Assembly: GCF_009914315.1 (NCBI RefSeq)
Contig: NZ_CP042596.1
Span: forward strand, 806,001 to 870,000
Origin: Granulicella sp. WH15
Lineage (GTDB): Bacteria; Acidobacteriota; Terriglobia; Terriglobales; Acidobacteriaceae
DNA: 64,000 bases
Direction: 5' to 3'
This document shows, piece after piece, positions 28,507 to 38,100 of the stretch. Numbering within the stretch: the first letter of the stretch is position 1; every line of letters begins with the position of its first letter. The position numbers were made by a program, and so were the translations under genes. Under the pieces are notes generated by a model that saw only the letters and a program-made list of their open reading frames with translations, was not told the origin of the DNA and did not search any database.

Positions 28507-29943
28507 TTGTCTGCCCGCCATGCACTTCTGCTTGTGCTCGCCTGCTCATTGCCCTGCGTCGCGTCCGCTCAGACTCCCGCTCCGCCTTACGTCAACGCCC
28601 CCCTCGGCGACATCCCCGCCATGCCCGGAGACGGCAACGGAGCCTACAAGACCCATCACTACCGCGACCTCTTCTCCGAGCAGGGCCACACCCCCGCCGA
28701 GACCCAGGCCAAGATCGACCAAGCCTTCCGGCAGCTCTTCCACGGAGACGGACAGGAAGAGCGTCTCTACTTCGAGACCGGGGCCAACGCCAACGGTCCC
28801 CTCGCCTACGTCACCGACTGGGCCAATAACGATGCCCGCACCGAGGGCATGAGCTACGGCATGATGATCGCCGTCCAGATGAACAAGAAGCGCGAGTTCG
28901 ACGCGCTCTGGAACTGGGCCAACACCTACATGCTCGTCACCGATCCCAAGAACCCCTCGGTAAACTACTTCGCCTGGTCCATGAGCACGGACGGCTCGCC
29001 ACGCTCCACCGGCCCCGCGCCCGACGGCGAAGAGTATTTCACCATGGCCCTCTACTTCGCTGCCCATCGCTGGGGCAACGGCAAGGGCATCTACGACTAC
29101 CAGGCCCAGGCCGATAAGATCCTGCGCGGCATCCGTCACCACCCTGTCCTCAGCGGGACCGGCCCCTTTCGCATTCACCCTGAAGACGCGCCCTTTGTGT
29201 ATCCGGGCCACCCCTGGCCCAGTCCCAACAACACCACGGCTGCCCGTGAAGCAGCAGCCAGCGGCAAACCTCTTCCCATGCGCCCGGCACCGCGTGGTCC
29301 GCAGACCGAGACCATCGGCCCGATGGTCGATGAGCCTCATTACATGATCCGCTTCGTGCCTAACGTCGAAAACGGCATCAGCGACGCCTCCTACCACCTG
29401 CCCGCGTTCTACGAGCTGTGGGCGCGCTGGGGTCCGGCGGAGGACCGCGCCTTCTGGGCCAAGGCCGCCGACGTCAGCCGCAACTACTTCGCTATCGTCA
29501 CCGGCCCCGAGACCGGGCTGACGCCGGAGCGCAATAACTTCGACGGCTCCCCGGTCATCACCCGCTACGGCTCGGCCACCTTTGGGTACGACTCGTGGCG
29601 CAGCGTTAGCAACTGGTCGGTGGACTACTCCTGGTGGCAGAAGGACCCGCGCGAGGCCGTCCTCAGCGACCGCGTGCAGAAGTTCCTCTTCAGCCAGGGC
29701 ATCAGCTCCTTCGCCGACCGCTACACGCTGGACGGCAAGCCGCTTTCGACACGCCACTCAACGGGGATGCTCGCCGCCGCGGCCGTGGGCAGCTTCGCCG
29801 CCGCCTCTGGCCCTACTTCAAAAGCCTTTGTAGAGGAACTTTGGAACACGCCGATCCCATCCGGCGAGCAGCGTTACTACGACGGAATGCTCTACCTGAT
29901 GAGCCTGCTGCATTGCAGCGGCAACTTCCGCATCATCAACTGA
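28507..29943 (+). CDS. Secreted GH8 glycoside hydrolase, reducing-end exo-oligoxylanase-like
   Basis: 478 residues with a signal peptide (LLLVLACSLPCVASAQ). The start is TTG at 28507, supported by GGAGG six bases upstream. GH8 features: a general-acid Glu in DARTEGMSYGMM, PAPDGEEYFTMALYFAAHRW and GYDSWRSVSNWSVDYSWW with the probable catalytic Asp. The wording of these motifs matches Rex enzymes (EC 3.2.1.156), which release xylose from the reducing end of xylo-oligosaccharides, better than BcsZ cellulases. It sits directly downstream of a TonB receptor, so uptake and trimming of xylan fragments is plausible. A role in the cellulose synthesis of the distant bcsAB gene cannot be excluded. Confidence 0.85.
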   Translation: MSARHALLLVLACSLPCVASAQTPAPPYVNAPLGDIPAMPGDGNGAYKTHHYRDLFSEQGHTPAETQAKIDQAFRQLFHGDGQEERLYFETGANANGPLAYVTDWANNDARTEGMSYGMMIAVQMNKKREFDALWNWANTYMLVTDPKNPSVNYFAWSMSTDGSPRSTGPAPDGEEYFTMALYFAAHRWGNGKGIYDYQAQADKILRGIRHHPVLSGTGPFRIHPEDAPFVYPGHPWPSPNNTTAAREAAASGKPLPMRPAPRGPQTETIGPMVDEPHYMIRFVPNVENGISDASYHLPAFYELWARWGPAEDRAFWAKAADVSRNYFAIVTGPETGLTPERNNFDGSPVITRYGSATFGYDSWRSVSNWSVDYSWWQKDPREAVLSDRVQKFLFSQGISSFADRYTLDGKPLSTRHSTGMLAAAAVGSFAAASGPTSKAFVEELWNTPIPSGEQRYYDGMLYLMSLLHCSGNFRIIN

Positions 29944-29963
29944 GGGGGCAGGCTCTCTGGTAT

Positions 29964-30207
29964 TTCACGCGAAGCGTCGAGAACCGCACGAAGTGCCGCC
30001 CGCCCGGCGTGAGGGCGCAGTTGCTTGTTTTCTTGGTTGTCATTCAGGAGCGAAGCGGAGGAATCTGCTTTTGCCTTTGCTTCTGGGGGGAGGTCCAGGC
30101 TTTAGCCCCCGAGGTATGCTTTTTCTTCCTAGCCACAAAGGCAACAACAAAAGCGCCCTAACGCCGGGCGGGCGGCACTTCGTGCGGTTCTCGACGCTTC
30201 GCGTAAA
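29964..30207. mobile_element. MITE-like element: repeat copy 4 inside 55-bp terminal inverted repeats
   Basis: Left arm 29964-30018 and right arm 30153-30207 are inverted copies of each other, differing at only a few positions (for instance CCCTCACGCC against CCCTAACGCC). The arms contain GGTTCTCGACGCTTCGCGT in the right-hand reading. Between them lie module 1 (GTCATTCAGGAGCGAAGCGG at about 30039) and module 2 (GGCTTTAGCCCCCGAGGTAT at about 30098) of the repeat family. At 244 bases with no coding capacity it fits a non-autonomous element. I see no clear target-site duplication. Confidence 0.7.
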
Positions 30208-30209
30208 GG

Positions 30210-31361
30210 CTACCCTTGCGCCAAAAATGCCGCCAACCGCTCCACTCCAAGCTCATTCTTCGTCCACTGCGCGGCATAACACCACCGCAACCACCCCTCA
30301 CCCTCCGGCCCAAACGCCCGTCCCGGAGCCAACCCCAACCCCACCTGCTGAATCAACCTCTTAGCCAGACTGACCGAATCCTTCTCCCCATCAATCCGCA
30401 GAAAAAGATACATAGCCCCATCCGCCTCCGGCACCTCAATCCCCGGCAGCACCCGAATCGCCGCCGTCAAACGGCTCTTGGTCTCGGCCAGTTCCGCCCG
30501 AAGCTGCTGAACATAAGACTCCCCATCGAGAATTGCCTTGGTAGCAGCCCGTTGCGAGAACTCCGCCACGCAGGAGGTATTGAACTCGATGAGCGCCGCC
30601 AGATCGGCCACAACCGACGTAGGCACCACCATCCAACCCACGCGCCAACCCGTCATTGTCCACGACTTCGAGCAGCTATTCACGATGATGACCCGATCTT
30701 CCGCCTCGGCAATCGTAAGAAAAGACGGAGCCGACTTCATCCCCTCGATATAGACCAGCCGCTCATAGACATCATCGGCAAGAATCCATATCCCCAGCCG
30801 TCGACAGTGCTCAAGGATCGTCTTCTGCTCCTCCGACGAGATCGTCCAGCCGGTAGGATTATTCGGCGAGTTGATGACCAACATGCGCGTCCCCGGCGAA
30901 AGAGCATCCAGCAACTTCCCCATCGGCAGCGACCACCGGCCATCCTGCGCCTCAAGCGAAACGCACTCCACCACGCCGCCCACCACCTTGGGAATCTCCA
31001 CCGCATTAGGCCAGAGCGGCGTGATCGCGACGACACGATCCCCAGGGCTTACAAGCAACTGGCAGGTAAGCATCAGAGCCGAGACGCCGGAGCTGGTGGC
31101 GGCGATGCGGTCGACACCGATGGGCAGTGAGTGCAGCCCTGTCAGATAAGTCGAGATTGCCTGACGCAGATGCGGCCGACCCAGATTCTCCGAGTAAAAG
31201 GTTTCGCCTTCTCGTAGGGATTCGATTGCGGCTTCGCGGATGAACTCGGGGGTAGCCCGGTCGGACTCGCCGAACCAGAAGGGCAGGACGTCCGTGCGAC
31301 CCGCGGCGGAGTTAGCTACTTCGCGGATGAGAGAGGGGGAAAACCTCGGTTGGGTATTCAT
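30210..31361 (-). CDS. PLP-dependent class I/II aminotransferase
   Basis: 383-residue cytosolic aminotransferase of fold type I. The phosphate-site loop TSSGVSALML, the NSPNNPTGW motif with the conserved Asn, LADDVYERL with the Asp that contacts the PLP ring nitrogen, and SCSKSWTMTGWRVGW with the Schiff-base Lys are all present, and a late Arg-containing segment (GEGWLRWCYA) fits the substrate carboxylate site. The pattern is that of aspartate/aromatic aminotransferases and related enzymes; exact amino acid unknown. It stands alone, its 3' end beside the MITE-like element. Confidence 0.88.
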   Translation of the reverse strand: MNTQPRFSPSLIREVANSAAGRTDVLPFWFGESDRATPEFIREAAIESLREGETFYSENLGRPHLRQAISTYLTGLHSLPIGVDRIAATSSGVSALMLTCQLLVSPGDRVVAITPLWPNAVEIPKVVGGVVECVSLEAQDGRWSLPMGKLLDALSPGTRMLVINSPNNPTGWTISSEEQKTILEHCRRLGIWILADDVYERLVYIEGMKSAPSFLTIAEAEDRVIIVNSCSKSWTMTGWRVGWMVVPTSVVADLAALIEFNTSCVAEFSQRAATKAILDGESYVQQLRAELAETKSRLTAAIRVLPGIEVPEADGAMYLFLRIDGEKDSVSLAKRLIQQVGLGLAPGRAFGPEGEGWLRWCYAAQWTKNELGVERLAAFLAQG

Positions 31362-31461
31362 GGCGATAGACTTCTTTATACCCTACGAAGTGGTGCGCAG
31401 AACGTGGTTTTGTGACGGTGAAACACGGGCAGGTGACGGTGTAGTTTGCGGTAAAAGTTGT

Positions 31462-31501
31462 GCAAGTCCGGGTGTCTCGTCTCTGAGACACCCGGACTTG
31501 C
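31462..31501 (-). terminator. Intrinsic terminator after tex
   Basis: A perfect 17-bp inverted repeat: GCAAGTCCGGGTGTCTC (31462-31478) with its complement at 31485-31501. Read leftwards from tex the hairpin is followed by ACAACTTTTACC, a short T-run. Confidence 0.75.
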
Positions 31502-31510
31502 CGGATCGAG

Positions 31511-33805
31511 TTAGCGGACCTTCCAGCGAGTAGAAAGCTCGGCCAGCTTGTCCTCGATGGACTTGGGCGGAGCGGGCTGTTGCTGCCGCGGTTTCGGATG
31601 CGGCTTGCCTGCTTGAGCGGGTTTAGCAGCCGGTTCAGCAGGTCGGGATGGGGTCATCAAAGCCTTCATTGAGAGGGCGATGCGCTTGGTCATCACGTCG
31701 GCGCTGATGACCTTGACCTTCACGATCTGGCCAGCTTTGACGGCTTCGCTGGGATCTTTAATGAAGCGGTTAGACAGCTCGGAGATGTGAACGAGGCCGT
31801 CCTGATGAACGCCGATATCGACGAAGGCCCCGAACTTCGTCACATTGGTGACGACGCCCTCTAGAACCATTCCGGGCTGCACGTCAGCCAGCTCGCGGAC
31901 GCCCTCGTGAAAGCTGGGGGCGACGAACTTGTCGCGAGGGTCACGGCCGGGCTTGCGCAGCTCTTCGAGGATGTCGTTGAGGGTGAAGGTGCCAGCGGAT
32001 AGTTTTGAGCGGTCTACGTTGTCGAGCAGGTGCGGGGTGGCGATGATCTGCTGGATGGGCGCGCCGATGCTGGCGGCGATCTGCTCGACCAGCGCATAGC
32101 TCTCGGGGTGGACGGCGGTGGAGTCGAGGGGCTGCGAGCCGCCGCGGATGCGCAGGAATCCTGCGGCCTGCTCGAAGGTCTTCGCGCCTACGCCGGTGAC
32201 CTGCTTGAGCTGGGCGCGGGAGGTGAAACGGCCGTTCTCGTTGCGGTACTGAACGATGTTGAGGGCCATGCGCTCGGTGATTCCTGCTACGTAGCGGAGA
32301 AGCGTCCATGACGAGGTGTTGAGGTCGACGCCGACCTTGTTGACGCAGGTCTCGATGGTGGCTTCGAGGGACTGCTGGAGCTGGCGCTGGTCCACATCGT
32401 GTTGATACTGGCCTACTCCGATGGACTTGGGATCGACCTTGACCAGCTCGGAGAGTGGGTCTTGCAGGCGGCGGGCGATGGAGATGGCTCCGCGAACGGT
32501 GAGGTCGAGGTCGGGGAACTCCTGGCGGGCGACCTCGGAGGCGGAGTAGATGCTGGCTCCCGACTCCGAGACCATGACCTTGAAGATCTCGGTCAGGTTC
32601 TGTTCGGCGAGGAAGTCGCGGACGAAGGCGTCGGTCTCGCGGGAGGCGGTGCCGTTGCCGATGGCTATGGCGCGGACGTTGTGCTGGCGCACGAGCTGGG
32701 CCAGTGTTTGGTTGGCCTTGGCGGTCTGGCCGGTGTGGGGGTAGATAACGTCGTGGGCGAGGAACTTGCCGGTCTCATCGACTACGGCGACCTTGCAGCC
32801 GGTGCGCAGGCCGGGGTCTAGACCGAGAACTGAGATGGGACCGGCGGGTGGCGCTAGGAGCAGGTTATTAAGGTTGTCGCGGAAGACCTGGATGGCGTCG
32901 AGGTCGGAGCGCTTCTTCAACTCGAGGCGCAGCTCGCCCTGGATGCTGGAGGAGAGGAGACGGCTCCACGAGTCTTCGATGGCGAGGTCGAGTTGAGCAG
33001 TCCAGTCGCCCTCGGGGCCGAGGATGTGGTTGCGGATGATGCCGGTGGCACGGGCTGGCTCCATCTCGATGAGGAAGTAGAGGATGGACTCAGCTTCGCC
33101 GCGGCGGATGGCGAGCATACGGTGGGACGGAATGGTCTTCACGGGCTCGCGGTAGTCGTAGTACATCTTGAACTTCTCTTGCGGGTCGTTGGCGTCCATG
33201 GTCTTGCGGCTGACGATGGTGCCCTCGTCGTGCAGGAGCTGGCGGAGGGACTTGCGGACCTCGGCTGTTTCGGCGATGCGCTCGGCGACGATGTGGCGTG
33301 CGCCCTCGAGGGCTTCGCTTACGGTGAGGACTTGCTTGGCCTCGTCGATGAAGGTCGCCGCGAAGTCTAACAGCGATTGCTCGGCGGGTTGCTGCGACCA
33401 GAGGTAGTCGGCTAGGGGCTCGAGGCCGCGCTCGCGGGCGATGGTGGCCTTGGTGCGGCGCTTGGGGCGGTAGGGGAGATAGAGGTCTTCGAGCTCGCCC
33501 TTGTCGAGGGTGGACTCGATCTTCTGGCGCAGCTCGTCGGTAAGCTTCTGCTGCTCGGAGATGGAGCTGATGATGGTCTCGCGGCGGCTGAGTAGCTCGC
33601 GGAAGTAGGCGAGGTTCTCTTCGATGGCGCGGATCTGGACCTCGTCGAGGGCGCCGGTGGCCTCTTTGCGGTAGCGTGCGATGAAGGGCACGGTGCCGCC
33701 TTCGTCGAGGAGAGTGATGGTGGCTACGAGCGAGTGAAGGGGGACGTTGAGCACTCCAGCGATGTGGAGAAGGATTTCGGGGGGGAGAGAGCGAGTGTCG
33801 TTCAT
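31511..33805 (-). CDS. tex: Tex family RNA-binding transcription accessory protein
   Basis: 764-residue cytosolic nucleic-acid-binding protein. It shows the N-terminal helical Tex region (VPFIARYRKEATGALDEVQI), a YqgF/RNase H-like domain (VLGLDPGLRTGCKVAVVD), helix-hairpin-helix repeats (LLRYVAGITERMALNIVQYR, VTGVGAKTFEQAAGFLRI) and a C-terminal S1 domain (GMVLEGVVTNVTKFGAFVDI, then GLVHISELS). A low-complexity Pro/Ala/Gln tail ends the protein. Tex homologues affect transcription and RNA handling; function is conserved but not precisely known. Monocistronic with its own terminator. Confidence 0.95.
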   Translation of the reverse strand: MNDTRSLPPEILLHIAGVLNVPLHSLVATITLLDEGGTVPFIARYRKEATGALDEVQIRAIEENLAYFRELLSRRETIISSISEQQKLTDELRQKIESTLDKGELEDLYLPYRPKRRTKATIARERGLEPLADYLWSQQPAEQSLLDFAATFIDEAKQVLTVSEALEGARHIVAERIAETAEVRKSLRQLLHDEGTIVSRKTMDANDPQEKFKMYYDYREPVKTIPSHRMLAIRRGEAESILYFLIEMEPARATGIIRNHILGPEGDWTAQLDLAIEDSWSRLLSSSIQGELRLELKKRSDLDAIQVFRDNLNNLLLAPPAGPISVLGLDPGLRTGCKVAVVDETGKFLAHDVIYPHTGQTAKANQTLAQLVRQHNVRAIAIGNGTASRETDAFVRDFLAEQNLTEIFKVMVSESGASIYSASEVARQEFPDLDLTVRGAISIARRLQDPLSELVKVDPKSIGVGQYQHDVDQRQLQQSLEATIETCVNKVGVDLNTSSWTLLRYVAGITERMALNIVQYRNENGRFTSRAQLKQVTGVGAKTFEQAAGFLRIRGGSQPLDSTAVHPESYALVEQIAASIGAPIQQIIATPHLLDNVDRSKLSAGTFTLNDILEELRKPGRDPRDKFVAPSFHEGVRELADVQPGMVLEGVVTNVTKFGAFVDIGVHQDGLVHISELSNRFIKDPSEAVKAGQIVKVKVISADVMTKRIALSMKALMTPSRPAEPAAKPAQAGKPHPKPRQQQPAPPKSIEDKLAELSTRWKVR

Positions 33806-34158
33806 GTTCTAGACCATCGTAGACGTATGGCGGGAGGAAAAGCCAGAAGAGTGATGGACTTGTCGGAGTGTGGCTGTGTGTAAGTTGTCCGGTGAATGTT
33901 GACTGATTGTCAGACACTCTGCATTTGATGGGTGCTGAAGATTGCAATCGTCCAAAGGGGTATGTTACAAGCGTGTTATCTCACTCCTACGGCTGGTGAT
34001 CCACGATAAGCGTCTAACTGAGGCGCTGCTCTGTTCTTCAGCCCACATGTATATGCGGCTCTGCCGCCGATACTGGTACGCGGCTCAAGCCGTTGATGTC
34101 GCGCGTTATGGAACATTGAAGGACTTTGCTTTCTCGGGACTTGTTTCAGGGGGGATCC
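33806..34158. other. Intergenic region between tex and the AraC-family gene
   Basis: 353 bases of divergent promoter space. A short inverted repeat TGACtgattGTCA occurs at 33900-33912. A run of codons in this stretch is open but has no ribosome site or recognisable protein. No RNA gene is visible. Confidence 0.4.
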
Positions 34159-34989
34159 GTGTCTAACAGCGATGAGAGTCATAAGTGTCGTTCCTTTGCG
34201 GGGCATGAGCTGGCGCGTCGTAGCTTTGCCGATTTTGCAGTTTCAGAGACGAAGTACCTTCCGGACCAAGAGATACCGACTCACTCACATAACTTCAGCT
34301 ATATCTCGATTGCTCTGCAGGGTTCGTATACGGAGAAGTGCTGCTCGGTATCGTCCGATATTCTGCCGGGGCAGGTGATTCTGCATGTGCCTGGGGAGTC
34401 GCACTCGAACCGTTTTCATCAGATAGGTGGGCGGGTGCTGAATGTAGAGCTATATCCCAGCTTTCTGGCGCGGCTGGCGGAGTTTCAGAATATACGTCCG
34501 GATGGGCAGAGGCGTTTGCGTAACTCGTATGGGTTGCAGTTGGGGACGCGGCTATATAGAGAATTTTCGTGTCGGGATGTTACTTCGTGCTGGTCGCTTG
34601 AGGGACTGACGATGGAGCTGATGGCGGAGATCTTTCGCCAGCACGCGCCAAAGATCAGGGAAAGTAACTGCGCGTGGCTGAGTAAGGTGATCGAGTTACT
34701 GAAAGATACTTACAAGCAGCCGATGACGCTAGAAGAGATTGCAGCGCATGTGTCGGTGCATCCGGTGCATCTGGCGCGGGCTTTCAGGAAGCGGCATCAC
34801 TGTAGTATTGGGGAGTATATGCGGAAGTTACGGCTGGAGGCTGCGTGCAGGGAGCTACTTGGCTCTAAGTGCTCGATCGCTGAGGTGGCGCTGCGTACAG
34901 GGTTTTCGGATCAGAGCCATCTTTGCCGCTCTCTGAAAGAATATGCGGGAATGTCACCGCTTCAGTATCGGAAGAGTCATAGCGTGTAG
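34159..34989 (+). CDS. AraC-family transcriptional regulator
   Basis: 276 residues from the GTG at 34159, which has an AGGGGGG ribosome site; an in-frame TTG at 34126 is less likely. The N-terminal half is a cupin-like sensor (IPTHSHNFSYISIALQGSYT, ILPGQVILHVPGESHSNRFH). The C-terminal half has the two helix-turn-helix units of AraC proteins: MTLEEIAAHVSVHPVHLARAF and SIAEVALRTGFSDQSHLCRS, then the closing motif EYAGMSPLQYR. It lies just upstream of a TonB receptor and amidohydrolase pair on the same strand and is a candidate regulator of the 34-57 kb locus. It has its own terminator. Ligand unknown. Confidence 0.92.
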   Translation: MSNSDESHKCRSFAGHELARRSFADFAVSETKYLPDQEIPTHSHNFSYISIALQGSYTEKCCSVSSDILPGQVILHVPGESHSNRFHQIGGRVLNVELYPSFLARLAEFQNIRPDGQRRLRNSYGLQLGTRLYREFSCRDVTSCWSLEGLTMELMAEIFRQHAPKIRESNCAWLSKVIELLKDTYKQPMTLEEIAAHVSVHPVHLARAFRKRHHCSIGEYMRKLRLEAACRELLGSKCSIAEVALRTGFSDQSHLCRSLKEYAGMSPLQYRKSHSV

Positions 34990-35013
34990 TTACTGTTGGA
35001 GTTAGAAGTGCAT

Positions 35014-35055
35014 AAGCCTCTGAATATGCCCTATTGGGGATTCAGAGGCTTTTTG
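35014..35055 (+). terminator. Intrinsic terminator after the AraC-family gene
   Basis: AAGCCTCTGAAT (35014-35025) pairs perfectly with ATTCAGAGGCTT (35040-35051), followed directly by TTTTT. Confidence 0.85.
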
Positions 35056-35199
35056 TATGTAAGTCAGAGTTACAGGCGAGAGCGCTAAGCCTGTTCAAAT
35101 GTTCTGCCGGTTCAAGACAGTCGTGTGACTCCTCTCTACTTTGATGAAAAGCCTTTCACACTTAGTTATGCCTGCGGCCTTATTGGGCTGGGAGATCAT

Positions 35200-38100
35200 A
35201 TGACCTTATTGAACCGGGTTCGACATGCTGTCTCGACGTGTATGAGGCGGCTGTTTGTTCTGTTGTTATTTACGTTTGCCTCGATACCGTTGTTGGCGCA
35301 GGGAGCGGCAGGCACGATTGTTGGCCGCGCTCTCGATCCATCTGGGGCTTCGATTGTGAAGGCGTCGGTGACAGTGAGAAATCTCGGCACAAACGAGACG
35401 CGTGCCGCGACGACTGGTGTAGATGGTCAGTATAGTGTGCCGCTGCTTCCGCCGGGGACTTATGAAGTTACTGTAACTGCACCGGGATTTAGTAAGTCGG
35501 AGACGCAGAATATTACCCTACTGGTGGACCAGACGGTGCGTGTGGATGCACGAATGGCGGTAGGTCAGTCGACAGAGGTAGTTGAGGTGACGAGCGCGGC
35601 TCCGGTGGTGCAGACGGATAGCTCGTCGCTGGGTGGCGTAATCGATCAGCGGAATGTAAGTACGCTGCCTCTGAACCAGAGGAATTTTGTGAGCTTTACG
35701 TATCTTGTGCCGGGTGTACAGATTCCGGCGGAGGGTTCGATTGACTCGACGCAGGGACTTGCGCTGAGCGTGAATGGATCACGTGAGACGGCGAATAACT
35801 TCTTGATCGATGGTATCGATGATAACGATCTTGTCATCAATCAGTACAGTGCGATTCCTTCGCTCGATGCGGTGGAAGAGTTCAAGGTGCAGTCGGGTAA
35901 CTACACGGCCGAGTTTGGGCGAAGCGGCGGTGCGCAGATCAATGTTGTTTTGAAGAGCGGCACGAATAAATTTCATGGGACGGCATTTGAGTTCTTCCGC
36001 AATCGTAAGATGGATGCGCGAAATTACTTCGATCGTCCGGAGTGTACGGCTAACTCGATTGCGGGTACTTGCGGTCCGATCCCTAACCTGGATCGCAGCC
36101 AGTTTGGTGTTTCTTTGGGTGGGCCGATTATTCGGGACAAGACGTTCTTCTTTGCGGCTTATGAGTATCTCGATCAGAGGGAAGCTTCGACGCGGCAGGC
36201 TTCGGTGCCTTCTCTGGTGCAGTTGGCTAGTGCTTTGGCTGCGGTTCCTAATCCGAACTCGGCTGGTCTGGCGATTTTGAAGCTGTATCCGGCGGCGAAT
36301 GTGGGAACAAATCTGACTACTTCGAACACCTTTGTTTCGGCTCCGGTGTCGAAGCAGACTACTCCGTTTGGCGTGATCAAGATCGACCATAAAATCGGGC
36401 AGAACGATATGATTTCGGGCCGCTATGTGGTGTCGAATGGGACTTCGTTGAATGCGTTCGACCCGCTCTCGCCTTATACGAACCTGCCTGGGTATGGGAC
36501 TACTGTTTTGACGAATGGGCAGCTTGCCGGCGGCACCTGGGATCATATCTTCAATGACCACATGATTAACCAGTTGCGGGGTGGGTTCAATGGGGAGAAT
36601 GGGTCATTTCACCAGACGGATAATACGAATCATAATGCCGCGCTTGGCTTTCCGACTGTGTTGACGAATCCGATTGATTTGGGTTTTCCGAATGTGTCGG
36701 TGTCGGGTTTTGCTTCGATCGGGCAGCCCACGAATACGCCGCAGGACCATTCGACGCATACGCTGCACCTGGCGGATGACTTGAGCTGGAATCCTAAGTT
36801 CAACGGTGGACGGCATCAGTTCCACTTCGGTGCGGAATATCGGTATTACTGGTACCCACTGCTGTTCGATACGGATGCGCGTGGCATCTGGAACTTCCAG
36901 GGGCAGCTTGCAAATTCGTGTACGCCGACTAAAGGCAATGTGCTGGTCGAACTGCTCTGCGGCACGCCTGATAATGCGACAACTGTGCTGCAAGGCGTAA
37001 CAATGAATCTGCGTGCGCCTTCTTATGACGCGTATGTACAGGATGATATTCATCTTACGTCGCACCTGACGATGAACGTCGGTGTGCGGTGGGAGTTGAA
37101 CGTTCCCCCATATGAGCTGCAGAACAATCTGAGCACGCCGGATCTAAGCTCAAATTCTGTTACGTGTAATCCAAAGCCGGGATGCCAGTGGCTTACGGCG
37201 GGTACGAATGGTGTGCCGCGTGGACTGTATTCTTCGACTTACCATAACTTTGCGCCGCGAGTTGGATTGGCGTGGAGGCCGTTCGATACGGATAAGTTCG
37301 TGGTGCGATCGGCGTTTGGAATCTTCTATGACATCGTGCCGCTGAATGCGAACCTGAATGCTCGTTTGAATCCTCCGTTTCGCAATACGCTGACGATTAC
37401 GAATCCTAATGGAACTGCGACGATTCAGACGATTCTGAATCAGCCGCCGGGAGCGATTGGGTCGACGGGTACGTTTATGGATCGCAACTTCCACGATGCC
37501 TACATGGAAGATTGGAACCTGGATATGCAGTACCAGTTCTGGCATAACACGCTGCTGGATGTGAACTATGTCGGGACGCATGGTGTGGACCTGCCTGGGA
37601 ACACCAATCTCAACCAGCCGAATGTGGGTGGGCCGATACCTTATCCGCAGTTTGGTCCTACGCTGACCGATATCATCAACAATCGGTATAGCGCGTACTC
37701 GGCTTTGCAGGTGAAGGGTGAGAAGCACTCGGCGAATGGACTGTCGTTCCTGCTGGCTTATACCTTTTCGCGGTGCCTGGATAATGGCTCGACCTTGTTT
37801 GGCGGGCTGGGTGGTGGAAACACTGCGCAGTATGCCCATAATCTCGATGCGGAGAAGGGGCTTTGCAGCTTTAATGCAAACCATCGGCTTGTGATCAGCA
37901 CGGTCTACTCTCTGCCGTTTGGCAAGGGGCAGAAGTACCTGAGCAGTGGCGGTGTGGCGAGTGCGCTGGCTGGGCACTGGCAGGTGAGCGCGATCAATAC
38001 GGATCAGACTGGGCAGCCCTTCACGGTTGTGCGTGGAATTGCTCAGAGCGGAACCTACCCGACTGCGGGTGGAGACCGGCCAAATCAAGTGGGTGATCCG

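Noticed and set aside
28507..29943. GH8 gene as bcsZ of the cellulose system
   Set aside because: Motifs TEGMSYGMM and PDGEEYF match reducing-end exo-oligoxylanases better than BcsZ, and it lies 21 kb from bcsAB beside a TonB receptor. Kept only as an alternative in the feature entry.
29964..30207. Insertion sequence with transposase
   Set aside because: The element is only 244 bases and has no coding capacity, so it is described as MITE-like.
31000..31600. Composition switch as the replication origin
   Set aside because: The direction of change fits an origin, but there is no dnaA, no cluster of DnaA boxes and the leftmost 2.5 kb breaks the pattern. Reported only as a composition switch.
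33942..34166. Small open frame between tex and the AraC-family gene
   Set aside because: No ribosome site, no recognisable protein, and it runs into the AraC gene in another frame.
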